Shown here: positions 59,521 through 60,584 of the stretch, piece after piece
How positions within the stretch are numbered: position 1 is the first letter of the stretch
How the letters are laid out: every line of letters starts with the position of its first letter
Assembly (NCBI GenBank): GCA_913062605.1
Contig: CAJXWQ010000011.1
Coordinates: 1 to 60,584, forward strand
From: an uncultured Cellvibrionales bacterium
Lineage (GTDB): Bacteria; Pseudomonadota; Gammaproteobacteria; Pseudomonadales; Porticoccaceae
Direction: 5' to 3'
Length of the DNA stretch: 60,584 bases
Made by a program: the position numbers and the translations under genes
Notes under the pieces: model-generated
What the model was told of the DNA's origin: nothing
What the model saw: the letters and a program-made list of their open reading frames with translations, nothing else
Database searches by the model: none

Positions 59521-60351
59521 CTACATACCGGGTTTCTGAGCTAACTTGGCCATCTCAGCCAAACTTTGCCCGAGCTGCCCAGCACCACCCAATCCCCAAC
59601 CACCATCCACAGGTAGTACAGCGCCATTAATATAGCTGGCTATATCAGAGGCTATAAATAAAGCGGCATTGGCCATATCCTCAACCGTACCCTGTCGCTT
59701 CAGAGGTACAGAGTCGATCACCCTTTGGGCACTCGAAGACCCGGCAGGAGCTAGCCTCTTCATACCCTCGGTGCCTTCAATAGGCCCTGGCACCAGAGAG
59801 TTCACGCGGATCCCTTCCGGCCCCCACTCCATTGCTGTGGTACGAGTCAGCATATCCACCCCGGCCTTTGCGGCACAAACATGTGCCTGCATTTCCATGG
59901 GGATAAAGGCTTGGGGAGCAGAGATATTAATAATACTGGCCCCCGGCTTTCTCAGATATTCATAGCAATAACGAAGCACGTTAAAGGTGCCAAGAAGATC
60001 AATATCCACAATGGCTTTAAACGCATTGGCCGACATTTCATTAGCAGCAGCGGGAAAATTACCTGCTGCGCCCGAGACCAAGACATCAATAGGCCCCAGT
60101 TCGCGATGAGCCTGTTCAAATACCACCTTGAGCCTATCCACATCACGCACATCAGCAGAAAAACCAATAACCTGACCACTATTTTGTTTCAGTGCCTTTA
60201 TGGCAGCATCTACTTTATCCTGCGAACGGCTCATCACGGCCAACGTCGCACCTGCCCTGGCAAAACCCTGAGCAATACCAAGGTTGATACCACTGGTACC
60301 CCCAGACACAAAAACCACTTTTCCATGATAATCAAACTGACACTGAGACAT
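59521..60351 (-). CDS. SDR oxidoreductase, 2,4-dienoyl-CoA reductase-like
   Basis: 276 residues. Rossmann SDR with GGTSGINLGIAQGFARAGA, then SGAAGNFPAAANEMSANAFKAIVDIDLLGTFNV and AMEWGPEGIRVNSLVPGPIEGTEGMKRL. These resemble dienoyl-CoA reductases of the DECR2 type. The classical catalytic Tyr of YxxxK is absent (HVCAAK), as in that subfamily, which supports the assignment. It would reduce 2,4-dienoyl-CoA in the beta-oxidation of polyunsaturated fatty acids. Another acyl-CoA substrate cannot be excluded. It converges with dxs, 45 bp apart. Confidence 0.85.
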   Translation of the reverse strand: MSQCQFDYHGKVVFVSGGTSGINLGIAQGFARAGATLAVMSRSQDKVDAAIKALKQNSGQVIGFSADVRDVDRLKVVFEQAHRELGPIDVLVSGAAGNFPAAANEMSANAFKAIVDIDLLGTFNVLRYCYEYLRKPGASIINISAPQAFIPMEMQAHVCAAKAGVDMLTRTTAMEWGPEGIRVNSLVPGPIEGTEGMKRLAPAGSSSAQRVIDSVPLKRQGTVEDMANAALFIASDIASYINGAVLPVDGGWGLGGAGQLGQSLAEMAKLAQKPGM

Positions 60352-60417
60352 GATTTTTCCAGATTATTAACAATAGTAAACCCGACCACAGTCTAGCAAC
60401 AATAAATGTGGCTTATT

Positions 60418-60584
60418 CTATTTGTACTGACTGGACAGTACTGTATCGATAGCCTTGAGCAGTGTAATCAACTCTGCAATATCCTCAGAGGAGCCCTGAA
60501 AATACTCTTCAGCCATCGGAGCAATCTGACAGTTCTGGGGAAGTGGTGCAGCTGCCTCCACCAGCAAATGCATCCGCGGTAGAA
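60418..60584 (-). CDS. C-terminal end of an unidentified gene, cut by window edge
   Basis: An open frame enters from the right edge and stops at TAG 60420-60418. The last 55 residues include LPRMHLLVEAAAPLPQNCQ, MAEEYFQGSSEDIAEL and LLKAIDTVLSSQYK. It looks soluble and helical at the end. The family is not recognisable from this piece. It is on the same strand as the SDR gene (66 bp to its start), so the two may form an operon. Confidence 0.6.
   Translation of the reverse strand, partial: LPRMHLLVEAAAPLPQNCQIAPMAEEYFQGSSEDIAELITLLKAIDTVLSSQYK

Overview
The window is ordinary gammaproteobacterial core chromosome with one small genomic island. The main block lies mostly on the minus strand. 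Read from high to low coordinates it runs grpE-dnaK-dnaJ-dapB-[TonB receptor]-carA-carB-greA-[GGDEF/EAL regulator, hybrid kinase]-(yhbY)-rlmE-ftsH-folP-glmM-tpiA-secG-tRNA-Leu-tRNA-fMet-rimP-nusA-infB-rbfA-truB-rpsO-pnp. It is flanked by recN, fur, bamE, rnfH, ratA, smpB and ssrA. From general knowledge this is the Pseudomonas-type order. The tmRNA tag (ANDDNYALAA), the Pseudomonas-like FtsH start (MNDMAKN) and the Fur without CxxC pairs agree. Moderate base composition, two sodium:neurotransmitter-symporter (NSS) genes and c-di-GMP genes suggest a free-living, perhaps marine, relative of Pseudomonadales/Cellvibrionales. The genus cannot be fixed from this sequence.

Layout. 1-16100: start of a PBP2 gene, then the translation/RNA operon (pnp to rimP), initiator tRNA, tRNA-Leu, secG, tpiA, glmM, folP, ftsH and rlmE. 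16270-21763: yhbY on plus, then a BarA-like hybrid kinase and a REC-PAS-GGDEF-EAL regulator that break the usual order. 21967-27100: greA, carB, carA and a carA leader with promoter, 14-codon leader peptide and terminator. 27184-36021: TonB receptor, dapB, the dnaJ/dnaK/grpE heat-shock genes with a sigma-32-type promoter, and recN. 36063-38575: an FNR/Anr-type promoter driving a 33-residue membrane protein, an unknown exported protein and a diguanylate cyclase. 38667-43040: fur, bamE, rnfH, ratA, an NSS transporter, smpB, an NrtS-like remnant and ssrA.

43023-48622 is a decayed island inserted at the 3' end of ssrA. A 22-bp perfect direct repeat of the ssrA end flanks it. It holds an integrase remnant, the first ~47 codons of a class I aldolase, an intact P2-type ATPase, a serine-resolvase remnant fused to a second ATPase remnant, and a tandem universal stress protein. 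The probable original ssrA terminator sits just beyond the right repeat.

48935-60584: an unknown exported protein, a lipoprotein, a DegP-type protease, a universal stress protein, an MDR oxidoreductase, a second NSS transporter, an HNH nuclease, xseB-ispA-dxs, a dienoyl-CoA-reductase-like SDR, and the end of an unidentified gene. The gene-free stretch 55698-56310 appears to hold two minus-strand small RNA genes. One has the signature of a GacA-activated, CsrA/RsmA-sequestering RNA: an 18-bp GacA-type palindrome, repeated GGA stem-loops and a strong terminator.

The most interesting unnamed elements are the Rsm-like RNA, the carA leader attenuator, the FNR-driven micro-membrane protein, the degenerate hybrid kinase beside a c-di-GMP regulator, and the ssrA island.
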